This document shows, one piece after another, positions 31,809 to 40,812 of a stretch of DNA of 50,140 nucleotides. The stretch is from contig CAMDKD010000020.1 of NCBI GenBank assembly GCA_945901125.1, positions 1-50,140 of the forward strand. Reading direction: 5' to 3'. This DNA comes from Bordetella parapertussis. Its GTDB lineage: Bacteria; Pseudomonadota; Gammaproteobacteria; Burkholderiales; Burkholderiaceae_C. Position 1 is the first letter of the stretch. The number at the start of each line of letters is the position of its first letter. The notes under the pieces are model-generated. The model was not told the DNA's origin. It ran no database searches and saw only the letters and a list, made by a program, of their open reading frames with translations. The position numbers and the translations under genes were made by a program.

Positions 31809-33113
31809 ATGACAACAACTGGCACCCCCGAGACCGAGCGGTCACCTGCATTGCGGGTGATATTGACCGCCAGCATAGGCTCAGCGCTTGAGTGGTACGA
31901 CTTTTTTTTATACGGCACTGCCGCCGCCCTGGTTTTCGGCGATCTGTTCTTTCCTAAAAGTGATCCGCTGACCGGCACCTTGCTGGCATTTCTCACCTTT
32001 GGTGTTGGCTTTGTGGTGCGTCCGCTGGGGGGCATTCTGTTTGGCATCATGGGGGATCGCTATGGTCGCAAACCGGTGCTGGTGACGACTCTGCTAATGA
32101 TCGGTACAGGCACCACGGCTATCGGCCTCTTACCCACTTATGAGACTGCCGGTTATTGGGCACCGCTGATGCTGGTGCTACTGCGTGTGCTGCAAGGTCT
32201 GGGTGCCGGTGCCGAGTACGGCGGCGCGGTGATTTTCCTGGTCGAGAACGCACCTCACAACAAGCGCGGTTTCTGGGGCGGCTTCGCCCCCATGGGGGTG
32301 TCCGTCGGCAATCTGCTGGCAGCCGGTGCCTTTGCCCTGGTCAGTCTGCTGCCGCGCGAAGATCAACTCGCCTGGGCCTGGCGTCTGCCTTTTCTGGCCA
32401 GTATTTTGCTGATTGCGGTGGGGCTTTATGTAAGACTGCGTATTACCGAAACCCCGGTGTTTACCGAAGCTGTGCTGCGCCGCGGCAAGGTAGAAGCCAA
32501 TCCGGCCGGCGCAGCCTTGCGCCTGCATCCGCGCAACTTCATGGTGGTGCTCGGCTCGCGCCTGGCGGAAAACGGTCTCGGGTATCTGATTCCTGTCTTC
32601 GGGCTGAGTTATTTGGTGAACAACCTCGGCGTTCCTCGCGCTGAGGCGCTGAGCGCGTTGATGCTTGCCTTTGCGGTAGAACTCTTCACCATCCTGGGCT
32701 TTGCCGCGCTGTCAGACAAAATCGGACGCCGTCCTGTTTATATGTTTGGCGCACTGGCCGGGGTGGTGTTCGCCTTTCCATTTTTCTGGTTGATCAGCAC
32801 GCGGGAATGGATCTGGATAGCACTCGCCTTCATACTCGGGCGCGCCGTGGTGGTGGCTGCCATGTTCGGTCCGCAGGCTGCCTATTTTGCCGAACTGTTC
32901 CCTCCGCAACGCCGTTTCGCCGGTTTTGCGTTTGCACGTGAATTGGGTTCTTTGCTGGCCGGCGGGCCGGCCCCCTTTCTGGCCACTGCTCTTGTCGCCT
33001 GGGCCGGAGGTAGCTGGTGGCCTGTCTCGGTCTACATGATTATTCTGTCCTTGCTGACAGCATGGGCGGTATATTGCGGGCCGGAAACCTTTGAGGCAGA
33101 AATCGACAATTGA
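31809..33113 (+). CDS. MFS transporter, metabolite:H+ symporter (MHS) family
   Basis: 434 residues, about twelve hydrophobic segments. The MHS pattern is SALEWYDFFLYGTAAALVF in helix 1, RPLGGILFGIMGDRYGRKPV around helices 2-3, and RVLQGLGAGAEYGGAVIF in helix 4. Relatives carry shikimate, proline/betaine, alpha-ketoglutarate or citrate. AGGGAGAAG lies before the ATG. It follows the PhyH gene by 68 bases and precedes the BKACE gene by 97, so the three are probably co-transcribed. The substrate is presumably the compound that the PhyH enzyme oxidises. Confidence 0.9.
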   Translation: MTTTGTPETERSPALRVILTASIGSALEWYDFFLYGTAAALVFGDLFFPKSDPLTGTLLAFLTFGVGFVVRPLGGILFGIMGDRYGRKPVLVTTLLMIGTGTTAIGLLPTYETAGYWAPLMLVLLRVLQGLGAGAEYGGAVIFLVENAPHNKRGFWGGFAPMGVSVGNLLAAGAFALVSLLPREDQLAWAWRLPFLASILLIAVGLYVRLRITETPVFTEAVLRRGKVEANPAGAALRLHPRNFMVVLGSRLAENGLGYLIPVFGLSYLVNNLGVPRAEALSALMLAFAVELFTILGFAALSDKIGRRPVYMFGALAGVVFAFPFFWLISTREWIWIALAFILGRAVVVAAMFGPQAAYFAELFPPQRRFAGFAFARELGSLLAGGPAPFLATALVAWAGGSWWPVSVYMIILSLLTAWAVYCGPETFEAEIDN

Positions 33114-33210
33114 TTCAGCTGAAACAGGAGCGGCAGAGGGATTATTTGCAAGTGGATTAACCGATAATCAACGCACTTTTCATTTGCAAAATCCACCCGA
33201 GGAATCCTTT

Positions 33211-34095
33211 TTGAGTACCAACACCACCTGGCTTGAAGTCGCCATCAACGGCCCTTGGTCGCGCGTGCGGCAACCGAATATTCCTGTGCAAGCCGACGAA
33301 ATCGTCGAAGCTGCGCTGGCCTGTGCCGCCGAAGGCGCCTCCATCATTCACTTTCACGCCTACGATCCGGTGACGGGTCGCCAACGCGATGACTACGATA
33401 TTTACGCGCCCATCATCGAGCGCATACGCGCCAAAGCCGATGTGATTTGCTACGGCACCTTGCCGTTTGCAGGCAGTGTGGACGCTCTCAAACCGCTCAG
33501 CCCGGCCGAGCGCTACGGCGCTGTCGACAAACTGGTGCGTGCCGGGTTGATTGAGTGGTCGGTGGTCGACCCGGGTTCAACCAACATCAGCCAATACGAA
33601 GACATGGTCAACGGCAAAGAAGGTTTTGTCTACAGCAACCCCGAATCGCACATACGCTACGGCCTGCAACTGGCGCAGCAACACGGCATCAGCCCCTCGT
33701 ATGCGATTTACGAACCCGGCTTTATGCGCATGGGTGCGGCATTGCACCGTTTGTACCCGGGCGCGCCCAACCCGGTTTACCGTTTGATGTTTTCTCAAAC
33801 CATTGCTTTTGGTTTTCCGCCTAGCACCTGGGCACTGAATGCTTATTTGAAACTGCTGGAACAGGAACACCCGGGCTCGCCCTGGATGGTGGCCGGACTT
33901 GGGGTTGAACTGGGCGATTTGATCGAAGAAGCCGTGACGCTAGGCGGTCATGTGCGCGTCGGCCTGGAAGACTCGCCCATGGGATGTGCCCACGACAACC
34001 TGTATTTGCTGCGCCAGGCACGCCAGCGCATTGAATCTGCCGGCGGACATTTGGCCACCGCAGCACAAGTGCGCGAGCGCATGCGCCGCCGGTAA
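33211..34095 (+). CDS. BKACE family beta-keto acid cleavage enzyme (DUF849)
   Basis: 294 residues from a TTG at 33211 with GAGGA upstream. This start matches the family's usual beginning, whereas the longer frame from 33091 overlaps the transporter gene. The zinc-binding His-Phe-His (47-49, IIHFHAYDPVTG) is present, as are VDPGSTNIS, YEPGFMRM and the C-terminal HVRVGLEDSPM with its Glu ligand. BKACE enzymes condense a beta-keto acid with acetyl-CoA to give acetoacetate plus a CoA thioester. AINGPWSR replaces the commoner opening of the barrel, so substrate range may differ. It converges on the IOR gene, with three bases between the stops. Confidence 0.88.
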   Translation: MSTNTTWLEVAINGPWSRVRQPNIPVQADEIVEAALACAAEGASIIHFHAYDPVTGRQRDDYDIYAPIIERIRAKADVICYGTLPFAGSVDALKPLSPAERYGAVDKLVRAGLIEWSVVDPGSTNISQYEDMVNGKEGFVYSNPESHIRYGLQLAQQHGISPSYAIYEPGFMRMGAALHRLYPGAPNPVYRLMFSQTIAFGFPPSTWALNAYLKLLEQEHPGSPWMVAGLGVELGDLIEEAVTLGGHVRVGLEDSPMGCAHDNLYLLRQARQRIESAGGHLATAAQVRERMRRR

Positions 34096-34098
34096 AGC

Positions 34099-37000
34099 TC
34101 AGGCCGCCAAGGCCAGGGTTTGCGCCGGTTTAGGCTCGCTCAATGATTGCGCGAGCTCGCGGCGGTAACGGTCTACCGAGACCTGCTTGACTTGGCCGAA
34201 ACCGCGAATCTGCTGCGGCAATGACAGCACATGCGACAAGCGTGCGGCATTGTCTGCACTCAAGGTCGGCAATACGCGCTGAACCAAGTCCACATACTCT
34301 GCCAGCAGTTGGCGTTCCATTCTGCGCTCTGCGGTCCAGCCGAACGGGTCCAGCGGCGTGCCGCGTAAAAATTTCAATTTCGCAAGCAAAGCCATGGCAC
34401 TCAGCACCCAGGCGCCGTACTCGGATTTGAGCGGTTGTCCCTGAGCGTCTTTTTTGGCGAATAAGGGTGGCGCTAAATTCAAACGCAGTCTCAGCCTGCC
34501 TTCAAATTGCTGCTTCAAATCGGCCATGAAACTGCCGTCGGTGTACAAACGCGAGACCTCGTATTCGTCTTTGTAGGCCATGAGCTTGAACAAAGACAAG
34601 GCCACTGCCCGGCTCAATCGTTCACCTTGACCCAGTTTGGCCTCGGCCTCGCGCACTTGCTGCACCAGGCCGGTGTAACGGGCGGCGTAGGCCACATTTT
34701 GGTAGGCCGTCAGCCACTCGACCCGAAAACGCAATATGTCTTCCAGGCTGTCAGTGCGCTTGAAGACCAGCGGTTGGGGTGGCGACACAAAGTCTTTGAC
34801 CGCCTGCGAATCCACTGCGGTGCGCCTGCCCCAGGTAAAGGCTTTGCAATTGTCTTCAACCGCCACACCGTTGAGTTCGATGGCGCGAACCAAGGCTTGC
34901 ACCGACAAAGGCAATAAGCCTTTCTGACACGCAAAGCCGAGCATGAACAAATTGGTGGCCATGGCGTCGCCGCACAATGCCGTGGCCAGACGGGTAGCGT
35001 CCACGTGGTCGACCTGCCCCCCCGCCGCTTCGTTCAACAAAGCCTTGATATCGCTTGCGGGAAATTGCCAATCGGGTTGGCGCGCGAATTGACCGGTCGG
35101 TTGTTCATGGGTGTTGATCACCACACGGGTGCGACCGGCGCGCATTTTGGCCAAGGCGTCATGCGATGCCGAGGTCAACATGTCGCATCCCAAAACCAAG
35201 TCGGCCTCGCCCGAGGCGATGCGCTGCGCGCGGATCGCGTCAGGGGCGGCGGCAATGCGCACGTGTGAGCTGACCGAGCCGTTTTTTTGCGACATGCCCG
35301 TCATGTCCAGCACCGACACTTCTTTGCCCTCTAAATGCGCGGCCATGCCCAGCAACGCGCCCAGGGTGATCACACCGGTACCGCCTATGCCGTTGATCAA
35401 TATGTTGTGCGGTTTGTCGCAGGGCGCGGTTGGCGGGGAAGCGAGTTCGGGCCACAGCCTTTCCTCGCGCGCTGTTGCGCCAGCCGATTTGGGCACGCCG
35501 CCGGTGACGCAGACAAAACTCGGACAAAAACCTTTGACGCAGGAATAGTCCATGTTGCAAGAGGATTGATCAATCACGCGCTTGCGCCCCAACGCAGTCT
35601 CTAACGGCGCAATCGAGGTGCAATTCGATTGTTCACCGCAGTCGCCGCAACCCTCGCACACCGCCTGGTTGATCACCAGCCGTTGGGGGGCCTGCGCCAG
35701 CCCGCCGTGTTTGCGGCGGCGGCGTTTTTCAGCCGCACACACCTGGTCGTAAATCATCACCGACACGCCTTTGACTTCGCGCAATTCGCGCTGCACCATA
35801 TCCAGCAAGCTGCGGTCGTGCAATGTCACCGCTGGCGGCAAACCGACTCTGCCTTCGTAACGCGTCAAGTCTTCGGTCACCAGCGCAATGCGTTGCACGC
35901 CCTCGGCGGCCAGCTGCTGCGCAATCATTGGCACGGTCAAAGTGCCGTCCACCGGTTGTCCACCTGTCATGGCGACCGCATCGTTGTACAAAATTTTGTA
36001 GGTGATATTGACCTTGGCGGCGATGGCTGCGCGTATGGCCATGGAACCCGAATGAAAGTAGGTGCCGTCGCCCAGATTTTGAAACACATGATCCAGCTTG
36101 GAAAAAGCCGATTGACCGATCCAGGGCGCGCCCTCACCACCCATGTGCGTGGTCAGTTTGTTGGACTCAGGAAAAATGGACGTTGCCATCACATGACAGC
36201 CTATTCCTGCCAACGCCAGGCTGCCTTCGGGCACGCGGGTCGAGGTGTTGTGCGGACAACCCGAGCAGTAATACGCCGGGCGCGACGGGGTCGCCACCGC
36301 GCGGCTCAACATCAGTGATTTGGCTTGCAAAAAAGCCAAGCGCTCATTGATCAAAGCACTGGTGTGAAAACGCGCAATCCGCCCGGCAATCACACCGGCA
36401 ATCTGTGCGACAGAAAAATCTGCTTTGGCGCTGAGCAACCAGTCGCCGCGCTGGTTCACCCACTCTCCCTTCTCATCAAACTTGCCGATGACGCGCGGGC
36501 GCACATCTTCACGCCAGTTGTAAAGCTGTTCTTTCAATTGGTATTCGACGATCTGGCGTTTTTCTTCTACCACCAGAATTTCATCCAGGCCTTGCGCGAA
36601 TTCGCGAATGCCCTCGGGCTCCAGCGGCCAGGGCATGGACACTTTATAAACCCGGATGCCGATGTCGGCCGCCACTTGCTCGTCGATACCGAGTTCATCT
36701 AGGGCTTCCAGCACATCCATGTAAGACTTGCCGCTGGCGATGATGCCCAGCCTGGCCTTGGGGCTGTCCATCATGGTGCGGTTAAGCCGGTTGGCACGCG
36801 CATAGGCGATGGCGGCGTAAATTTTGTAGTCCTGCATCAAGGCTTCCTGGGCGCGCGCCTGCATGCCCAAGGTGTCAGTGGACAAGCGGGTGTGCAGCCC
36901 TTGCGCGGGCATGACAAAGTCCTGCGGATGCACGATCTTCAAGCGAAACGGGTCTGCGTCCACCGAGGCGCTGGACTCGACCGTGTCGGCCAAGGCCTTG

Positions 37001-37644
37001 AAGCCGACCGCGCATCCGCTGAAGCGCGACATGGCCCAGGCGTGCAGCCCGAGGTCCAGGTATTCCTGCACATTGCACGGATAAAGCACAGGAATCATGC
37101 AAGCCGAAAACACATGGTCGGACTGGTGCGGCAAAGTAGACGAATACGCGCCGTGGTCATCACCCGCGACCAGCAGCAGGCCGCCGTGTGGCGCGGTGCC
37201 GGCGTGGTTCATGTGTTTGAACACATCGGCGCAGCGGTCGACGCCCGGGCCTTTGGCGTACCACATGGCAAACACGCCGTCGTAGTTCATCGGCCCCAGC
37301 AAACCGGTGGTCTGCGTCCCCCAGACCGCGGTGGCCGCGAGTTCTTCGTTCACCCCGGGGACGAATTTCACATGGTGTTTATCCAAATGCTTGCGGGCTT
37401 TCCACAAGGCCTCGTCCAGCGTGCCCAGTGGCGAGCCCCGGTAGCCGCTGATGAAACCTGCGGTGTTCAAACCGGCGGCCTGGTCGCGCAGCCTTTGCAT
37501 CAGGGGCAGGCGCACCAGCGCCTGAATGCCGGAGAGGTAGATACGGCCGTCAAGCCTGGCGTATTTGTCGTCCAACGTGGTCTCAGCACGGGCGAGCCTG
37601 TCGGGATGGGCGGCTGCAGTGGCCGCTTGCGTTGCGTATTGCAT
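34099..37644 (-). CDS. Indolepyruvate:ferredoxin oxidoreductase, fused subunits (2-oxoacid oxidoreductase)
   Basis: 1181 residues from the ATG at 37644, with GGAG seven bases upstream; a longer frame to 37866 is low-quality and rejected. Order of domains: pyruvate-oxidoreductase alpha part (GYRGSPLGTLDEAL, GVNEELAATAVWG), TPP-binding part (GIGCHVMATS, YNDAVAMTGGQP near 570), iron-sulfur cysteines (VCEGCGDCGEQSNC and CNMDYSCVKGFCPSFVC near 650-700), and a gamma domain (LINGIGGTGVITLGALLG, DMTGMSQKNGSV). It oxidatively decarboxylates aryl or branched 2-oxo acids to acyl-CoA with ferredoxin as acceptor. Aerobic proteobacteria use this fused form in amino-acid and aryl-pyruvate catabolism. It is divergent from the first enolase-superfamily gene. 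Confidence 0.93.
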   Translation of the reverse strand: MQYATQAATAAAHPDRLARAETTLDDKYARLDGRIYLSGIQALVRLPLMQRLRDQAAGLNTAGFISGYRGSPLGTLDEALWKARKHLDKHHVKFVPGVNEELAATAVWGTQTTGLLGPMNYDGVFAMWYAKGPGVDRCADVFKHMNHAGTAPHGGLLLVAGDDHGAYSSTLPHQSDHVFSACMIPVLYPCNVQEYLDLGLHAWAMSRFSGCAVGFKALADTVESSASVDADPFRLKIVHPQDFVMPAQGLHTRLSTDTLGMQARAQEALMQDYKIYAAIAYARANRLNRTMMDSPKARLGIIASGKSYMDVLEALDELGIDEQVAADIGIRVYKVSMPWPLEPEGIREFAQGLDEILVVEEKRQIVEYQLKEQLYNWREDVRPRVIGKFDEKGEWVNQRGDWLLSAKADFSVAQIAGVIAGRIARFHTSALINERLAFLQAKSLMLSRAVATPSRPAYYCSGCPHNTSTRVPEGSLALAGIGCHVMATSIFPESNKLTTHMGGEGAPWIGQSAFSKLDHVFQNLGDGTYFHSGSMAIRAAIAAKVNITYKILYNDAVAMTGGQPVDGTLTVPMIAQQLAAEGVQRIALVTEDLTRYEGRVGLPPAVTLHDRSLLDMVQRELREVKGVSVMIYDQVCAAEKRRRRKHGGLAQAPQRLVINQAVCEGCGDCGEQSNCTSIAPLETALGRKRVIDQSSCNMDYSCVKGFCPSFVCVTGGVPKSAGATAREERLWPELASPPTAPCDKPHNILINGIGGTGVITLGALLGMAAHLEGKEVSVLDMTGMSQKNGSVSSHVRIAAAPDAIRAQRIASGEADLVLGCDMLTSASHDALAKMRAGRTRVVINTHEQPTGQFARQPDWQFPASDIKALLNEAAGGQVDHVDATRLATALCGDAMATNLFMLGFACQKGLLPLSVQALVRAIELNGVAVEDNCKAFTWGRRTAVDSQAVKDFVSPPQPLVFKRTDSLEDILRFRVEWLTAYQNVAYAARYTGLVQQVREAEAKLGQGERLSRAVALSLFKLMAYKDEYEVSRLYTDGSFMADLKQQFEGRLRLRLNLAPPLFAKKDAQGQPLKSEYGAWVLSAMALLAKLKFLRGTPLDPFGWTAERRMERQLLAEYVDLVQRVLPTLSADNAARLSHVLSLPQQIRGFGQVKQVSVDRYRRELAQSLSEPKPAQTLALAA

Positions 37645-38057
37645 CAAAACACTCCAATGGTTGATCGGGGTTGGCGCTTTGCCCTTGCCTGCCCGGTAAG
37701 GCCTGCTCGGACACTGCGCACGGTGCCGCGGTAACGGCACCAGGTTGACGGTGTATCCAAAACTGAATCTGAAACATCTGCCCGCTTTCATCGCTGACGG
37801 ACAAAGAAATTCCATGGCTTCAATGTAACTTTGAGCGCTCAGAAGATGTTTTTTCTTTTTCTTCAAAATAACGTTTTTTCAGTAAATTAATCTGCAATTA
37901 AATTAAAACAAAGAATAAATTAAATATTAAATAAATTTAAACAAAATTAAATCCATCAACGGAAATTGACTGTAAGCCTGGACAAGTGCATGGCAGGGCT
38001 GATTTTTCTGATGGTGCAAACTACAAACCATTCGATACTTTGACCTGCTTATTCGAC
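37645..38057. other. Divergent regulatory region between IOR and enolase-superfamily genes
   Basis: 413 bases. The first 200 or so are moderately GC-rich and without a credible gene, although frames extend into them from both sides. Bases about 37850-37955 are extremely AT-rich with A and T runs, in sharp contrast to the GC-rich flanks. That is the kind of sequence bound by Lrp- or H-NS-like proteins; the Lrp-family gene at 39246 is a candidate. No clear hairpin was found. Confidence 0.45.
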
Positions 38058-39179
38058 ATGACAAACCCCATGAATCAAACGCACACCTCTTCTTTGAAAC
38101 TGACTTTTGAAAGCCTGCGTATTCGCGCCGTCTCGGTTCCCTTGCGCCGCCCGGTGTTTGCCAAGGTGGGCACGTTTCACCAATGGCCGCTGCTGCTGAT
38201 CGACGTCTACACCCGCGAGGGCGTGACAGGCCACAGTTACCTGGAGCCGCATTTGCCGCAATGCATACCGGCGATACACCGCATGCTGGACATCCTGGCT
38301 GACAAGCTTCAAGGCAAACCACTGGCACCGCTGGACGCCTACGGCGATGGTTTGAAATCTCTGCACCTGCTGGGGCGCGAGGGCGTGACTCTGATTGCCA
38401 TTTCCGGACTGGACATGGCGATCTGGGACGCGCTGGCACGCGCCTGCGGCCTGCCGCTGGCCACACTGCTGGGCGGCCAGCCCGGGCCGGTGCGCGCTTA
38501 TAACACCACCGGGCTGTGGCTGTCGCCCATAGAAAAATTGGGCGCCGAGGCCAAAGCATTGGTCGCCCAAGGCGGCTTCAACGCCTTGAAAATGCGCCTG
38601 GGCCGGGCCACGGTAAAAGAAGACTTGCAGGCCATACGCTGTATCCGCGATGCGGTCGGACCGGACATACACCTGATGTCAGACTTCAACCAAAGCCTGA
38701 CCTACGCCGGGGCATTGCACAGGCTGCGCGCGCTGGATGACCAAGGCTTGTATTGGTTTGAAGAACCGCTGGTCTACGACCAGCCACAGCGCATCGCCGA
38801 CATCACACGGCAAATCCAAACGCCGGTGCAAATCGGTGAAAACATTTACGGTCCGCGCGCGTTTTACCAATCGGTGACAGCAGGTACGGCGGATTTGTAC
38901 ATGCCGGATTTGATGCGCATAGGCGGGGTCACGGGTTGGATGCGTGCAGCCGCTATCGCCGGTGCAGCCGGGCTGCCGCTGTCCAGCCATTTGTACGCCA
39001 GCGTATCGTCTCACCTGCTGCGCGCCAGCGAAACTGCCGACTGGCTGGAATGGAGCGACTGGGCTGATCCGATTCTGGAACACCCGTGTGAAGTGAAGGA
39101 CGGTGTGGTCAATGTGGCAGATCGGCCTGGCAACGGCATTGAATGGAACGAAGCTGCTGTGGCGAAGTACGCGATTTAA
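38058..39179 (+). CDS. Enolase-superfamily enzyme, mandelate racemase/muconate lactonizing type (copy 1)
   Basis: 373 residues from the ATG at 38058, chosen because the paralogue at 48098 begins with the same Met-Thr-Asn and length; a second ATG four codons on is possible. The capping domain opens with VREGVTGHSYLEP-like sequence (TREGVTGHSYLEP). Barrel motifs: NALKMRLGRAT (Lys-x-Arg in place of Lys-x-Lys), SDFNQSLTY (metal Asp), YWFEEPLVYD (metal Glu), QIGENIYG (metal Glu) and LSSHLYASVSSHLL (general-base His). The reaction starts with proton removal alpha to a carboxylate, giving racemisation, dehydration or cycloisomerisation. Mandelate-racemase-like chemistry fits the motif set best. It heads a unit with an Lrp regulator. 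Confidence 0.88.
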   Translation: MTNPMNQTHTSSLKLTFESLRIRAVSVPLRRPVFAKVGTFHQWPLLLIDVYTREGVTGHSYLEPHLPQCIPAIHRMLDILADKLQGKPLAPLDAYGDGLKSLHLLGREGVTLIAISGLDMAIWDALARACGLPLATLLGGQPGPVRAYNTTGLWLSPIEKLGAEAKALVAQGGFNALKMRLGRATVKEDLQAIRCIRDAVGPDIHLMSDFNQSLTYAGALHRLRALDDQGLYWFEEPLVYDQPQRIADITRQIQTPVQIGENIYGPRAFYQSVTAGTADLYMPDLMRIGGVTGWMRAAAIAGAAGLPLSSHLYASVSSHLLRASETADWLEWSDWADPILEHPCEVKDGVVNVADRPGNGIEWNEAAVAKYAI

Positions 39180-39245
39180 CGAAAATTTAATCCGGAAATT
39201 AGCTATTATTCAGATCAAACAACCTGAAAAAAATTTTTAAGCCGC

Positions 39246-39719
39246 ATGAAACTGGATAAATTCGATATTTCCATACTGGAAGCCTTGCAAAAGGACGCCC
39301 GCTTGAGCTTGCAAGACCTGGGCAAAATCGTCGGCCTGACCGCCTCGCCTTGTTGGACCCGGGTCAAGCGGTTGGAGGACGCAGGCGTCATAGAAGGCTA
39401 TACCGTCAGGTTGAGCCCGGAAAAACTCGGCCTGCCTGAAACCGTCATCCTGCATGTCTCACTGGACAGCCACTCCGACGAAGCTTTGTTTGAATTTGGC
39501 CGCGCCTTGGAAGACATTCCCGAGGTGCTGGAAGCGTTTCTGGTGTCGGGCGATTACGACTACTACATCCGCGTGGCCGTCGAGGACACGCGCGGCTACG
39601 AGCGTTTTTTGCGCGAAAAACTCTACAAAATTCCCGGCATACGCAACAGCAAATCCAGCTTTGTGCTGCGGCGTTTAAAACAAAGCCAGTTGCCAGTGCG
39701 CATACCGCAAGCAAGGTGA
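39246..39719 (+). CDS. Lrp/AsnC-family transcriptional regulator
   Basis: 157 residues. An N-terminal winged HTH (LDKFDISILEALQKDARLSL, then LGKIVGLTASPCWTRVKRLEDAGVI, split by a turn) is followed by a RAM effector domain (about 70-145) with FLVSGDYDYYIRVAVEDT and the closing IRNSKSSFVLRRLK. It is a DNA-binding octamer-type regulator responding to amino acids or related metabolites. It lies 66 bases after the enolase-superfamily gene and near an IOR gene whose substrates derive from amino acids, so control of these catabolic genes is likely. No clear ribosome binding site. Confidence 0.92.
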   Translation: MKLDKFDISILEALQKDARLSLQDLGKIVGLTASPCWTRVKRLEDAGVIEGYTVRLSPEKLGLPETVILHVSLDSHSDEALFEFGRALEDIPEVLEAFLVSGDYDYYIRVAVEDTRGYERFLREKLYKIPGIRNSKSSFVLRRLKQSQLPVRIPQAR

Positions 39720-39754
39720 ACGAAGGCAAGTAACGGCGGTTAAACGCGCATGCC

Positions 39755-40612
39755 TTATTGACGCGCCAGGTAAACGCCGCCGACCACCATGGCCATACCG
39801 GCCAGCGCCAGTTGCGAAAAAGCTTCGCCAAACAAAGCCCAGCCAACAATGGCGGTACAAGGCGGCACCAGGTAAAACAGACTGGCCACATTCACGGCTG
39901 TACTTTGCCGTATCAACCAGTTCAGCAAACTGACCGCACCTACCGACAACACCAGCACCAGCCAGGCCAGCGCAAACACCAGTTCGCCGCCCCAGTCCAG
40001 TCGGCCGGTTTCAAACCACCAGGCGCACAAGCCGGTCAGCACAACCGTCGGCACAAACTGCGCGATGACGCCGGTACGCCAGTCAAACTTCGGCCAAAAA
40101 CGCTTCTGGTACAGCGTGCCGCCGGTGATGCCCAGCAAGGCCAGCACCGCAAAAAACAAGGCCGCTGCGCCAAAACCCGCGCCTATCTTGTTGGCCACCA
40201 CCAGCGCCACGCCCGACAGTCCCAGCAACAAACCGGTCCACTGGCGCGGCCGCACGGATTCGCCCAGCAACCAGCCTGCCCCCGCTGCAGTCAGCAAAGG
40301 CTGCACGCAAACAACCAGCGCAGCCACACCGGCCGGCAGTCCCAAAGAAATGGCAATGAACACACCTCCCAGGTAGACACCGTGCAATAACAGCCCCGCC
40401 ATGCCAATGTGACACCAGGCGCGCCAGCCCTGCGGCCAGGGCGCGCGGCTTGCCAACGCAATCACAAGCATCAAGGCCATCACCAGCAGATAACGCACAA
40501 ACAAAAAAGTCAAAGGCTCGGTATGCGGCATGCCCAGACGGGCACCGATGAAGCCGGTAGACCACAAAAGCACGAACAGCAAAGGAAAAAAACGGTGGTA
40601 ACGCGCAAGCAT
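39755..40612 (-). CDS. EamA/DMT-family transporter
   Basis: 285 residues with about ten hydrophobic segments forming two EamA repeats. Typical stretches are VLLWSTGFIGARLGMPHTEP in the first repeat and YLVPPCTAIVGWALFGEAFS in the second. It is an inner-membrane protein; relatives export amino acids, metabolites or drugs. It converges on the Lrp gene with 35 bases between and diverges from the phosphatase gene. The start has only a weak ribosome binding site. The substrate is unknown. Confidence 0.9.
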   Translation of the reverse strand: MLARYHRFFPLLFVLLWSTGFIGARLGMPHTEPLTFLFVRYLLVMALMLVIALASRAPWPQGWRAWCHIGMAGLLLHGVYLGGVFIAISLGLPAGVAALVVCVQPLLTAAGAGWLLGESVRPRQWTGLLLGLSGVALVVANKIGAGFGAAALFFAVLALLGITGGTLYQKRFWPKFDWRTGVIAQFVPTVVLTGLCAWWFETGRLDWGGELVFALAWLVLVLSVGAVSLLNWLIRQSTAVNVASLFYLVPPCTAIVGWALFGEAFSQLALAGMAMVVGGVYLARQ

Positions 40613-40663
40613 GCAATATCAGTATGAAGGACTCAGTCAAGGGCTTAGAAAGCCAAGAACGGC

Positions 40664-40676
40664 CACTGTAACAGTG
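40664..40676. promoter_or_regulatory. Short palindrome in divergent spacer
   Basis: CACTGT-A-ACAGTG is a perfect 6+1+6 inverted repeat in the 200-base gap between the EamA transporter (minus) and the DSP phosphatase (plus). A possible operator; no matching copy was seen elsewhere. Confidence 0.3.
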
Positions 40677-40812
40677 CAGAAACACGCGCGGGTTCTTGTG
40701 TCACGCAGAGAAAGTAAACTTGTCAACGAACCCCGACTACTGCCCCGCATGGCCGATCCATTCCCGGCCACCCCGACACCACCGGGCATTCACGCCCCTG
40801 AAAAAAACAGCC

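Noticed and set aside
36892..37734. 280-residue plus-strand frame across the IOR gene start
   Set aside because: Antisense to the oxidoreductase, rich in shadow-type residues and without known domains.
37645..37866. N-terminal extension of the IOR gene
   Set aside because: The sequence is Lys-rich and then unlike any family member, and the ATG at 37644 has a good ribosome binding site.
39725..39757. AAGGCA/TGCCTT pair between the Lrp and EamA genes as a terminator
   Set aside because: The stem is only six bases with a loop over 20 bases and no T run, so it is not convincing.
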